DNA of 64,000 nucleotides from assembly GCF_003330725.1 (NCBI RefSeq), contig NZ_CP030840.1, forward strand, positions 5,642,001-5,706,000, in the 5' to 3' direction. This stretch comes from Acidisarcina polymorpha (GTDB taxonomy: Bacteria > Acidobacteriota > Terriglobia > Terriglobales > Acidobacteriaceae). Positions 8,661-17,200 of this stretch are shown piece after piece (positions within the stretch are counted from its first letter, which is position 1; every line of letters begins with the position of its first letter). Position numbers and translations under genes: made by a program. The notes beneath the pieces are model-generated. The model did no database searches. It was not told the origin of the DNA and saw only the letters and a list, made by a program, of their open reading frames with translations.

Positions 8661-9206
8661 ATGCTGTTAGTCTTCCGTTGTTATCCAAACGAAGCTGAAG
8701 TCCACCTCGAGGTCCATGCGCGCTTGAACGACCGCAGCTTACTCTTGAAGTTAAAGTTGAGGAGCGATCCCAAGATGCTCTGCTCCGTACGAGGAGCTCT
8801 AGGCGCGCTTGCCGAGAACTTGGGATTATCTCCGGAGCAGGCTAGAGCGGTGGTGTTGGCAGTCGACGAAGCGCTGACCAATGTCATTCGCCACGCTTAC
8901 CTGGGACAGCTTGACCGGCCGATCTCCATCTCTTTCTGTCGTGGGCAGACGCAGCAGAACGGTTCATTTCAAGATTTGCTCGAGATTGTCGTTCTCGATC
9001 GGGGCGTTCCTTTGAATGAAGAGAAACTTCGAGGGCGCCCGTTGGACGAAGTACGGCCCGGCGGCTTAGGGCTTCATTTTATTCGAGAATGCATGGATAA
9101 GGTAGAATTCCGACACGACAAGGGAACGAACTACCTTCGCATGGTGAAGGTCCTTGCGAGAGCGCAAACTGACCAGGAAACTGGAGGAGAGATAGAGTGC
9201 AAATAG
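8661..9206 (+). CDS. RsbW/SpoIIAB-like serine kinase (GHKL ATPase)
   Basis: 181 residues as called, with a single GHKL ATP-binding domain: N box AVDEALTNVIRHAY, Mg/ATP motif VLDRGVPL, and lid/G2 motif GGLGLHFI. There is no histidine phosphoacceptor domain, which places it with the RsbW/SpoIIAB anti-sigma kinases. These bind a sigma factor and phosphorylate a STAS-domain antagonist on serine. The STAS gene overlaps its 3' end by 10 bases, the classic pairing. The start is uncertain: the ATG at 8661 has no good ribosome site, and a TTG at 8724 preceded by GAGG would give about 160 residues, nearer family length. No sigma factor gene is adjacent; the next genes encode an Mla-type lipid transporter, so its final target may not be a sigma factor. 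Confidence 0.85.
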   Translation: MLLVFRCYPNEAEVHLEVHARLNDRSLLLKLKLRSDPKMLCSVRGALGALAENLGLSPEQARAVVLAVDEALTNVIRHAYLGQLDRPISISFCRGQTQQNGSFQDLLEIVVLDRGVPLNEEKLRGRPLDEVRPGGLGLHFIRECMDKVEFRHDKGTNYLRMVKVLARAQTDQETGGEIECK

Positions 9207-9529
9207 GGACCCGCCGCTCGGATCGACTGACTATTCTTGATGTGTCCGGTGACATAGATATGGCGCATTCTCCCCAGCTCCGGAAAATAGTGCTGCAGGA
9301 GTTGAAGACGGTGCCACCTCCGCGGGTTTTGCTGAATCTAAGCGATGTAAGGTACATAGACAGTTCCGGAATCGCCTCCCTGATTGAGGGATTGAAGGCT
9401 TCTCGCGACGTGGGTGCGCGCTTCAGTCTCTGTAATCTTAATCAAACCGTGCGCGAAGTTATGCAGTTGTCGAGGCTGGTAAAGATCTTTGAAATTTACG
9501 ACACCGAAGAGCTTGCCCTCGCCGAATAA
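9197..9529 (+). CDS. STAS-domain protein (RsbV/SpoIIAA-like antagonist, possibly MlaB-like)
   Basis: 110 residues forming one STAS domain. The conserved phosphorylation-site region is intact: YIDSSGIASL, with serines at 56 and 57. The C-terminal part (NLNQTVREVMQLSRL) is typical of RsbV/SpoIIAA. The GTG start at 9197 is supported by GGAGGAGA directly upstream and overlaps the kinase gene by 10 bases, implying translational coupling. Two roles are possible: antagonist in a partner switch with the upstream RsbW-like kinase, or MlaB-like regulator of the MlaF ATPase encoded downstream; E. coli MlaB is a STAS protein that binds MlaF. The sequence looks more like RsbV than MlaB, but the position suits both. 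Confidence 0.88.
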   Translation: MQIGTRRSDRLTILDVSGDIDMAHSPQLRKIVLQELKTVPPPRVLLNLSDVRYIDSSGIASLIEGLKASRDVGARFSLCNLNQTVREVMQLSRLVKIFEIYDTEELALAE

Positions 9530-9681
9530 GAAGTCCCCCCTTTGCAGACCGTTCTCACAAGTAGTGGTACGAGCGGAACGAAGATGAAGAGCTGCTTCTC
9601 TTGATGGAAGGGCAGCGTTAAGTCTATCTCTACCGGATCATCAGTCTCGAAACGGTCTGGCCGAAGTGCGTTGAGATCATA

Positions 9682-10482
9682 GTGGAAGAATTGTTCGCTC
9701 AAATCGGTGTCACGGTGACGGGGGGCCTCTCGTATGTAGGGGAGTTGGCTTCTCTGACGACTCGTGCCGGATACTTTACCTTCGTCGCACCCTTTCAGGG
9801 GAAGCGGCTTCGCTTGCAGGCCGCCGTATCCCAAGCGATGGAAGTCGGCGTACGCGCTCTCCCGATTCTCTCCCTGATCACGTTTTTTATTGGTTTGATT
9901 CTCGCCCTGCAGGCAGCTTACGAGCTACGCACGTTTGGTGCGCTCAACATGGTCGCGACGGCGGTCGCATTGTCGATGACCCGGGAACTCGGTCCCCTCA
10001 TCACCGCAATCCTGGTGATCGGTCGTTCGGGATCTGCGTTTGCGGCCGAGATCGGCACGATGAAGGTTTCAGAGGAGATCGACGCGCTGGAGACCATGGC
10101 GATCGGCCCGATTCCTTATCTGGTGGCCCCGAAATTTTTGGCCATGATGATTATGGTGCCGTGTCTGACGATCTGGGCCAACTTCATGGGGATTCTCGGC
10201 GGGGCGCTCTTTGGCGTAGCCCAGGCGGACTTCACCTTTGTCCGCTATATACGCGCCTCGCTCGACGCTCTCTTTCTGCGTGATATCGTGACCGGGCTCA
10301 TCAAGAGCTTTATGTTCGGCATCACGATCGCTGCGGTTGGCTGTCACGAAGGCCTGAACACTGGAGGCGGAGCGGAGCAGGTTGGCCGCTCGACCACGAG
10401 AGCCGTGGTTATGTCGATTTTTCTGGTAGTTATGGTCGATGTAGTCTTTACGATGCTCTTTTTCTTTATCAGTCCACAGTAG
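9682..10482 (+). CDS. mlaE: MlaE-family ABC transporter permease
   Basis: 266 residues with the MlaE fold: an N-terminal amphipathic region, then about five hydrophobic segments (for example ALPILSLITFFIGLILAL) and the conserved core TRELGPLITAILVIGRSGSA followed by AAEIGTMKVSEEIDAL and the AIGPIPYLVAPK loop. MlaE is the inner-membrane permease of the MCE-type lipid transporter that moves phospholipids between inner and outer membranes. The GTG start has only a weak ribosome site. It is followed by the ATPase (19-base gap), the MlaD-like MCE protein and an auxiliary lipoprotein, giving a complete inner-membrane complex; no MlaC-like periplasmic carrier gene is present. The STAS gene lies 152 bases upstream. 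Confidence 0.93.
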   Translation: MEELFAQIGVTVTGGLSYVGELASLTTRAGYFTFVAPFQGKRLRLQAAVSQAMEVGVRALPILSLITFFIGLILALQAAYELRTFGALNMVATAVALSMTRELGPLITAILVIGRSGSAFAAEIGTMKVSEEIDALETMAIGPIPYLVAPKFLAMMIMVPCLTIWANFMGILGGALFGVAQADFTFVRYIRASLDALFLRDIVTGLIKSFMFGITIAAVGCHEGLNTGGGAEQVGRSTTRAVVMSIFLVVMVDVVFTMLFFFISPQ

Positions 10483-10501
10483 AACTTTCGGGAAAAGTTA
10501 T

Positions 10502-11344
10502 ATGGAGCAGAACGACAATGCCGGATCTCAGTCGGAGGTGATGATTTCTCTGCGGGATCTTCACGTCAGCTACGGCGATAGAGAGATCCTCCACGGCATC
10601 AGCTTCGATGTTGTGCGTGGCGAGACGATGGTGATCCTCGGCGGCTCCGGATCCGGGAAGAGCACGCTGCTGCGAACGCTGGTAGGCCTGCAGAAGCCCT
10701 CTTCCGGCGAGATATGGCTGCGCGGAAAAAACATCGCGGCGATCTCGCATAGCGAAATGGATGAGATTCGCAAGAAGATCGGTATGTCATTTCAAGGTTC
10801 GGCTCTGTTCGGCTCTTTGACGGTCGGCGAGAATGTGGCCCTGCCGCTACGAGAGCACACCGAGCTTGAAGACTCCACCATCGATATCATTCTTCGCCTC
10901 AAGCTGGATCAGGTAGGCCTGGCCGGCTTTGAGGACTATATGCCGGCGGAGCTTAGCGGGGGTATGAAAAAGCGGGCTGCGGTCGCCAGGGCATTGGCCA
11001 TGGATCCGGAGATATTGTTCTTCGATGAACCCTCAGCCGGTCTGGATCCTATCATTGCCGCCGGTGTCGATCAATTGATCCTCGAACTCAAGCGAGCGTT
11101 TCACATGACCATCATTGTCGTGACCCATGAATTAGCCAGCGCCTTTTTGATCGCCGACCGAATGGTCCTGGTCGACAAGGGAAGTGTAGTTGCGATTGGC
11201 AGCGCCGATGAGATGCGGGCGAGCACGCATCCGCGCGTGCGCCAGTTCCTTGATCGCGTTCCCGAGCCGGCGGTCTCAGGAGAGATGGATTATCTGCAGA
11301 TGTTGACCGCGGACCGTAAGACGGACAAGAAGAGAGGTGCGTAA
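10502..11344 (+). CDS. mlaF: MlaF-family ABC transporter ATPase
   Basis: 280 residues with all ABC ATPase motifs: Walker A GGSGSGKST (47-55), Q loop glutamine near 98 (SFQGSALFGSLTVGENVALP), signature LSGGMKKRAAVARAL (from 151), Walker B ILFFDEPSAGLDP (171-183) and switch histidine in VVTHEL. The LSGGM signature and the LFGSLTVGENV stretch are typical of MlaF rather than other importers. It powers lipid movement by the MlaE/MlaD complex. The last 30 or so residues extend beyond the core, in the place where E. coli MlaF contacts its partner and MlaB. The stop abuts the ATG of the next gene, so the two are translationally linked. Confidence 0.94.
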   Translation: MEQNDNAGSQSEVMISLRDLHVSYGDREILHGISFDVVRGETMVILGGSGSGKSTLLRTLVGLQKPSSGEIWLRGKNIAAISHSEMDEIRKKIGMSFQGSALFGSLTVGENVALPLREHTELEDSTIDIILRLKLDQVGLAGFEDYMPAELSGGMKKRAAVARALAMDPEILFFDEPSAGLDPIIAAGVDQLILELKRAFHMTIIVVTHELASAFLIADRMVLVDKGSVVAIGSADEMRASTHPRVRQFLDRVPEPAVSGEMDYLQMLTADRKTDKKRGA

Positions 11345-12313
11345 ATGGATGGAAAACGAGAGCAGGCATTTGTCGGCTTATTCGTCATTGTCGCCGTTGG
11401 ACTGCTGCTGACTTCAGTTTTCGCACTCACCGGCGCATTTAGCCGGTCCGCACCGACTTATCGAGCGAAGTTCCCCTTCGCCGGCGGCCTTGAAGAAGGA
11501 GCGCCGGTGCGTTACTCGGGCGGACCGAAAGAAGGGCGCGTGGAGCGGGTGCAGATCGATCCTCAAGATCCAACTCTCATAGATGTGAGTTTCAGCGTGA
11601 GAGCCGGAACTCCGGTAAAGACGGACAGCCGGGTCAAGATTGAGAGCTTGAGTCCACTTGGCGATAACCATCTCGAGATTGTGCCAGGCAGTCAAAGCGC
11701 CGGTCTTGCTCCTCCTGGGTCCTTGTTAATGGCCGACGATTACGTGGATTTCAATGCGCTCACCGCCAAGATCAACGCCATCGCTCCCGATGCCCAGCGA
11801 CTTTTGCAGACGCTTAACGACCGCAGTTCGGAATTAAAAGTGACTATCAGTCGAGTGAATGACCTGCTCAATGATCAGAACCGGGCTAACCTGTCGGCAA
11901 CGATCGCCGGCACGCGAAGCTTGATCGCGGAGAATCGTGAGCAGGTGAAGGCGACCATCCAGAACCTGAATGCCGCCAGCCAGAGGCTCGGACCGCTGCT
12001 GCAGAACCTGCAAAACACCTCCGATCAGGCGAACAAGACGATCGGTGACGCGGACGCTCTGATCAACCAGAATGGTCCAGAGGTGCACCAAGCCATCCTG
12101 GAGCTGCGGCAATCGTTGAACACCCTGAACGGAATAGCTCATCGGCTGGATCAAACGCTTGATGTGAACTCCGATAACATCGACGAGACGCTGGATAACA
12201 TTCGCCATCTCACGCAGAACTTGAACGACTTCACTGACACGATCAAAGATCGGCCGTCCTCGATCATCCGCTCAAGTAATCCCCACGATCACAAGCCAGG
12301 AGACCTGAAATGA
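11345..12313 (+). CDS. mlaD: MlaD-like MCE-domain protein
   Basis: 322 residues: one N-terminal membrane anchor (about 9-30, GLFVIVAVGLLLTSVFAL), an MCE domain (about 38-115, including RAKFPFAGGLEEGAPVRYSG, DSRVKIESLSPLGDNHLEI) and a long C-terminal helical region (about 135-310) rich in Asn/Gln/Leu with repeated heptad-like patterns. MCE proteins form hexameric rings on the periplasmic face of the inner membrane and pass lipids through a central pore. The C-terminal helical extension is much longer than in E. coli MlaD (total about 180 residues) and resembles the tunnel-forming helices of longer MCE proteins, which could compensate for the absent MlaC carrier; that is inference. Confidence 0.93.
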   Translation: MDGKREQAFVGLFVIVAVGLLLTSVFALTGAFSRSAPTYRAKFPFAGGLEEGAPVRYSGGPKEGRVERVQIDPQDPTLIDVSFSVRAGTPVKTDSRVKIESLSPLGDNHLEIVPGSQSAGLAPPGSLLMADDYVDFNALTAKINAIAPDAQRLLQTLNDRSSELKVTISRVNDLLNDQNRANLSATIAGTRSLIAENREQVKATIQNLNAASQRLGPLLQNLQNTSDQANKTIGDADALINQNGPEVHQAILELRQSLNTLNGIAHRLDQTLDVNSDNIDETLDNIRHLTQNLNDFTDTIKDRPSSIIRSSNPHDHKPGDLK

Positions 12314-13002
12314 TCGTCAAGAGACTAAGTAGTCAGTGGTATGCGGATCGATCCGCAACGAAGAAAAGCGGAGTGGTAAACCGTGTTGTGGGCGTCGTGC
12401 TGGTGCCTTTGCTGGTAGGGTCCGGGCTAGGACTTCTCGGGGGCTGCGGCAAAACCGAGCCGATCAAGTACTACCAGCTGACCGTGCCGGCAGGGGGCGC
12501 CCCTGAGATGACGCAGCCTGCCACACCTGTCACGATCGTGGTGGGACGCTTGCTGACTTCAGAGATCTACTTAGATGACCACGTTGTCTATGCTATTAAC
12601 GCTCAGCAGATGGGCACCTATGAATACCAGCGATGGGTCGAGGTTCCGCCGCTTATGATCCAGCAGATCTTCCTCCGGGAGTTACGTGCATCCGGTCGCT
12701 ATAAGGGCGTCTATACCCCGGAGAGCAAGGAAGTAGCCGACTATTCCTTGCGAGGCCATCTTTACGATTTCAAAGAGGTAGATTCGCCCAATGCCATCGT
12801 GGCGCGAGTGACGATGGAACTCGAAATGCGAAATATGAAGACTGGAGACGTGGTGTGGAAGCACTACTACAACCACGATGAACCGGTCGCCGCGAAGACC
12901 ATGCCTGACGTCGTCGCGGCGCTCGATAAGAATGTCCAAATGGCAGCGAGTGAGTTGGCAGCCGGCCTCGACCAGTATTTTGCTGCCCATCCCGTCAAGT
13001 GA
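12310..13002 (+). CDS. ABC-transport auxiliary lipoprotein (PqiC-like)
   Basis: 230 residues. The hydrophobic N-terminal segment ends in a lipobox LLGGC with the acylated cysteine at about residue 46, preceded by an unusually long charged N-region, so an internal start is possible. The mature part opens KYYQLTVPAGG, the typical beginning of the PqiC/YmbA auxiliary family, and contains VGRLLTSEIYLDDHVVYAIN and RYKGVYTPESKEVADYSLRG. PqiC is an outer-membrane lipoprotein that docks an MCE tunnel (PqiB) to the outer membrane; here it would do the same for the elongated MlaD-like protein. It overlaps the MCE gene by 4 bases (ATGA), showing translational coupling. Confidence 0.85.
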   Translation: MIVKRLSSQWYADRSATKKSGVVNRVVGVVLVPLLVGSGLGLLGGCGKTEPIKYYQLTVPAGGAPEMTQPATPVTIVVGRLLTSEIYLDDHVVYAINAQQMGTYEYQRWVEVPPLMIQQIFLRELRASGRYKGVYTPESKEVADYSLRGHLYDFKEVDSPNAIVARVTMELEMRNMKTGDVVWKHYYNHDEPVAAKTMPDVVAALDKNVQMAASELAAGLDQYFAAHPVK

Positions 13003-13008
13003 TCCTCC

Positions 13009-14163
13009 ATGGACGCTGAGCAGAAGAAGGTTGTCCTTGTCGTCGATGATGCACCGGCCAATATCCAGATAGTGCAATCCATTCTCAAGGATGACTATAA
13101 GCTTCGCATTGCCACTGGAGGCGTGAAGGCGCTGGATTTAATCAGGCGCGATCCAAAGCCCGACCTGGTCCTGCTGGACGTCCAGATGCCGGAGATGGAT
13201 GGTTATGAAGTATGCGCCTTTATGAAAGCCTCTCCGGAGACGCGTGATATCCCGGTAATCTTTCTCACCGGCCTTACCGACATCGAAGACGAGACCAAAG
13301 GTCTTGAGTTGGGCGCCGTCGATTATATTCGCAAGCCCTTTTCTCCTGCGATTGTGAAAGCGCGAGTGAGAACGCATCTCATGCTGCGCGACTCCCGGGA
13401 AGAGTTAGCCAGCCAGTTACATGCCATCAACGATGAAATGGAGATGGCCCGTCAGATCCAGCTCTCCATTCTTCCGCAAAGCCTCCCTGCAATCGTTGGG
13501 GTGGATTTGGCGGCCCGCTACCTGGCCATGGCATCGGTCTCCGGAGACTTCTACGACTTTATTCGGGTGAATGAGAGACAACTTGGCGTGCTGGTGGCGG
13601 ATGTTTCCGGACACGGTCCTCCGGCCGCTCTGATTGCCTCGATGCTGCGTATTGCTTTGGCCGAACAGCAGCCCCATGCTGCTGATCCAGCCAGGGTGCT
13701 GGCTGGAATCAACCAGGCGCTCTGCGGAAACTTCGACCGTCAATTTGTGACGGCGGCTTATGTTTTCCTCGACATGGAGCAGCGCCTGCTGAGGTATGCT
13801 GGCGCGGCCCACCCTCCGCTGGTGGTGAGCCGCAAGTCGGAACCGGGCGCCCGGGCGATCGAAGAGAACGGCTTGCCGCTCGGCCAATTTCCCGATCAGA
13901 CCTATACTGCCGTTGAACTGCAAATCTCGCAGGGAGACCGCTGCGTGCTTTACACGGATGGCCTTCCGGAGGCGAAGAATTCCGAGGAACAGGAATTTGG
14001 CACGGCCCGCTTTCTGCAGTTCCTGGATCGCCAGGAGGCGGCCGGAGCGGACGAATTTGCCGATTCACTAATCGACGAGGTGTTTCGATGGTCCGGGTTC
14101 CCGCGCGGAGGGGGGCAGCGGGATGATATAACATTGCTCGCGATCGCTTTTAAAGAGGACTAG
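13009..14163 (+). CDS. Response regulator with RsbU/SpoIIE-type PP2C phosphatase output (copy 1)
   Basis: 384 residues: receiver (about 6-125) with D57 in LVLLDVQMPEMDG, T87 and K109; a coiled linker ending MARQIQLSILPQSLP; then a PP2C-type serine phosphatase (about 165-382) with metal-binding motifs SGDFYDF, VADVSGHGPPAAL, YTDGLPEAKN and GQRDDITLLAIA. Such proteins dephosphorylate STAS antagonists when their receiver is phosphorylated. It starts 6 bases after the lipoprotein gene, so it is in one transcript with the Mla genes and in reach of the STAS protein at 9197-9529, its likely substrate. A close paralogue lies at 18530-19687, on the far side of a giant hybrid kinase. Confidence 0.92.
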   Translation: MDAEQKKVVLVVDDAPANIQIVQSILKDDYKLRIATGGVKALDLIRRDPKPDLVLLDVQMPEMDGYEVCAFMKASPETRDIPVIFLTGLTDIEDETKGLELGAVDYIRKPFSPAIVKARVRTHLMLRDSREELASQLHAINDEMEMARQIQLSILPQSLPAIVGVDLAARYLAMASVSGDFYDFIRVNERQLGVLVADVSGHGPPAALIASMLRIALAEQQPHAADPARVLAGINQALCGNFDRQFVTAAYVFLDMEQRLLRYAGAAHPPLVVSRKSEPGARAIEENGLPLGQFPDQTYTAVELQISQGDRCVLYTDGLPEAKNSEEQEFGTARFLQFLDRQEAAGADEFADSLIDEVFRWSGFPRGGGQRDDITLLAIAFKED

Positions 14164-14166
14164 AGT

Positions 14167-14178
14167 TTGCTATAGCAA
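14167..14178. promoter_or_regulatory. Perfect 12-bp palindrome between phosphatase and kinase genes
   Basis: TTGCTATAGCAA reads identically on both strands and sits in the 41-base gap just after the stop of the copy 1 phosphatase and 26 bases before the kinase start. The dyad extends imperfectly by two more bases each side. It could be an operator for an internal promoter or a small mRNA hairpin; no T tract follows, so termination is unlikely. Confidence 0.45.
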
Positions 14179-14204
14179 GCCAGCGTTCGGCAGTGGAGAC
14201 AGGT

Positions 14205-17200
14205 ATGTTAGCCAGGTTAAGGATTCGCGGCAGGCTGCTGATAGCATTGCTGCCGCTGGTGGCAATGGTCATCGCAGCGGTCGCTTACTCATCGACCGAG
14301 ATGCAACGGGCGGACAGCTGGTATACCTCTCTGCTTGGCAAGGACGTCAAGGCCCTGCGCAGCTTAACGGTCGCCCGGTCCCTCAACAATCGCTATGGTC
14401 AACTTCTGTATGAGGAGATAGTGACCGCCGATCTGGGGAGCGTGCGCGAGATCGACGCGAATGCGGAGACGGTTGCCGCCGATTTTCGCATCGCGATCAG
14501 TCAGGCGATGAGCAACAGCCCGGACCGCACTCCTTCGATCGATGTCATTGCATCGATTTTCAGCCAGGCACTGTCGAGCTCGCGGCAGGTACGAGCGGCG
14601 AGCTTAGCCGGCGACAAAGGACGTGCCGCGGAGCTGATGAGAGGAAGCGTCGATCCAAAGCTCGATCGCGTGCGGCAAGAGCTGGCCGGCCTTGTCGATC
14701 GCATTGACGAGTCAATCGACCAACGGTCCGATGCTCTCACTGACCGCATGCACCGCACGATCCTGATCACCTGGGTCGTGATCGGACTGGCGCTATTGGC
14801 TTCGTTCTCGTTTGCTCTGCATATTATTCAGCATGAGGTCGTCGATCTGCTGGAGTCGTTCCGGGTCCGCATCCTTGATGTTGCCGAAGAACGATGCGAC
14901 CATCTGATACCCAATCTCGATCGCCCCGATGAGATTGGCGAGATGAGCCGGGCTCTTCACACCTTGCAATCTTCAGCTCGAGAGCGCCACATCCAAGGTT
15001 GGGTCAAGGCCGAGGTCGCGGCGACGACCGGGCAATTGCAATCCTCGGAGAGCTTTGAAGCCTTTGCCGCAACGTTGTTATCGCGGATATCGAAGTCCAT
15101 CGAACTGCTCTACGGTGCTTTCTATCTCGCGGATGAGGCCCATACTCGCTTTACGCTGACTGGCGGATTCGCCATCGACGCCAAGGACTCAGCCAAGTCT
15201 TTTTCTCTCGGAGAGGGTCTGGTCGGGCAGGCCGCAGCCGAACGAAGGCCGCTCGAAATCACCGCAACCGCCGATAATCGCATCGAGATTCTAGCGGGCA
15301 CCAGCACCGTCATCCCGCAGCATCTCATCTTCGTTCCCGTCATCACGCATGGTGATGTTACGGCCGTTCTTGAACTCGCGCCGGTCAACGCGTTGTCCTC
15401 ACGGCAGAAGGCGCTGCTCGATGCATTGTTGCCGACCGTCGGTTTAAACACGGAAATTCTGATCGGCGTGATTGGGACGAGGAAATTGCTTGAACAGACT
15501 CAGATCCAGGCGGCCACGGTAGCGGCTGCCGAAGAGCGTTCCCGCTTGATCCTGGGTTCCGTCAGTGAGGGCATCTGCGGCATCAATACTCGCGGCGAGC
15601 TAACGTTCATCAACCCCGCCGGGGCCGCGATGTTGGGCTACGAGCCAGAAGAGTTAAGCGGCAAGCAAATGCACGCGCTGGTTCATTACGCCCATCCCGA
15701 CGGCTCCGCATTTCCGTTTGAAGATTGCGCGATGCACCAGACCACTATCGATGGAAAGACCCGCGTCGTCAGCGATGAGGTGCTATGGCGCAAGGATGGC
15801 AGCACTTTCCCGGTCGAGTATACGGCTACCCCCATCAGCCGTAATGGCGCCGTAGTTGGCTGCGTTGTCGCTTACCGCGACATTACTTCGCGGCGAGCGG
15901 CCGAAAAGCGGCTGGAGTTCACTCAATATGCCGTAGATAATGCGGCCGACGGCGTCTTCTGGATCAATCCCGCGGGAGGCGGTCTCGAATATGCCAACGA
16001 TGCTGCTTGTCGCACCCTGGGATTCAAACGAGAGGAGTTGCTCGGCATGACAATTCGGGACATCAATCCCGACGTCACTGACGAGAGGCTTGCTAACCTG
16101 CTAGAAAATCTGCGCCATACTCACTCCACCACCTGGGAGTCAGTCCATCACACGAAGGATGATCGAAGCTTTGATGTCGAGATCACTGTTTATCTAGCCG
16201 AATACATGGATCGCCAGATGTTGGTGACCAATGTCAAGGACATCACCGAGCGCAAGCAGGCGGAGGCGGAGATTCGCGAGGCGAAGGAAATCGCAGAGGC
16301 GGCCACAAAAACCAAGTCTGATTTTCTTGCCAATATGAGTCACGAGATCCGTACTCCGATGAACGCGATTATCGGTCTGACTTACCTCGCTCTAAAAACG
16401 GATCTAAGCAAGAAACAGGCAGACTACCTCACTAAGATCAAGTCCGCCGCCCAGGCGCTTCTCGGCATCATCAACGACATTCTCGATTTCTCGAAGATCG
16501 AAGCCGGCAAGATGGATATGGAGACGACCGACTTCAAGCTGGAAACGGTGCTGGATAACTTGTCCTCGATCGTCAGTCAGAAGGCCCAGGAAAAGAACCT
16601 GGAGTTTCTGATCTCCGCGCCGCATGACCTTCCGCCTAACCTGGTTGGCGATCCGCTTCGGCTGGGGCAGATACTGATCAACCTGGTGAACAATGCCGTG
16701 AAATTCACGGAAGCCGGAGAGGTAGTTGTCAGCGTTGGATTGGAGGAGCAGGAGGCAGAACGGGTCAAGCTGAAATTCTCTGTGCGCGACAGCGGTATCG
16801 GCATGACTCCGGAGCAGAGCTCGCGCCTGTTCCAGGCCTTCTCTCAAGCGGACACGTCGACCACCCGCAAGTATGGAGGAACCGGCCTCGGTCTCTCGAT
16901 CTCCAAGCGCCTGGTCGAGCTGATGGGCGGCAACATCTGGGCGGAAAGCGAGGCCGGGGTTGGCAGCACCTTTCATTTCACTGCGTGGTTCGGGGTCGGA
17001 CTGGCTGTTGAGCGAAAACGATTCATCCCGAGCCTTGCCGGTCTTCGCGCATTAGTCGTCGACGACAATGGGCCGGCCCGCGAGATACTCACGGAAAACC
17101 TCAAGGTGTTCGCATTGAGAGCGCAATCGGTGGGGTCAGGCGAGGAAGCGATTCGGGAGTTGGCAGACGCGGATGCAAAGGATCCCTATCAACTCGTTCT

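Noticed and set aside
8390-8698. Plus-strand frame of 102 codons before the RsbW-like gene
   Set aside because: Overlaps the real gene in another phase, has no ribosome site and no recognisable domain.
8661-9206. Reading the RsbW-like protein as an orphan histidine kinase
   Set aside because: It has only the ATP-binding domain, no phosphoacceptor helix, and its gene overlaps a STAS gene, which fits the serine kinase group instead.
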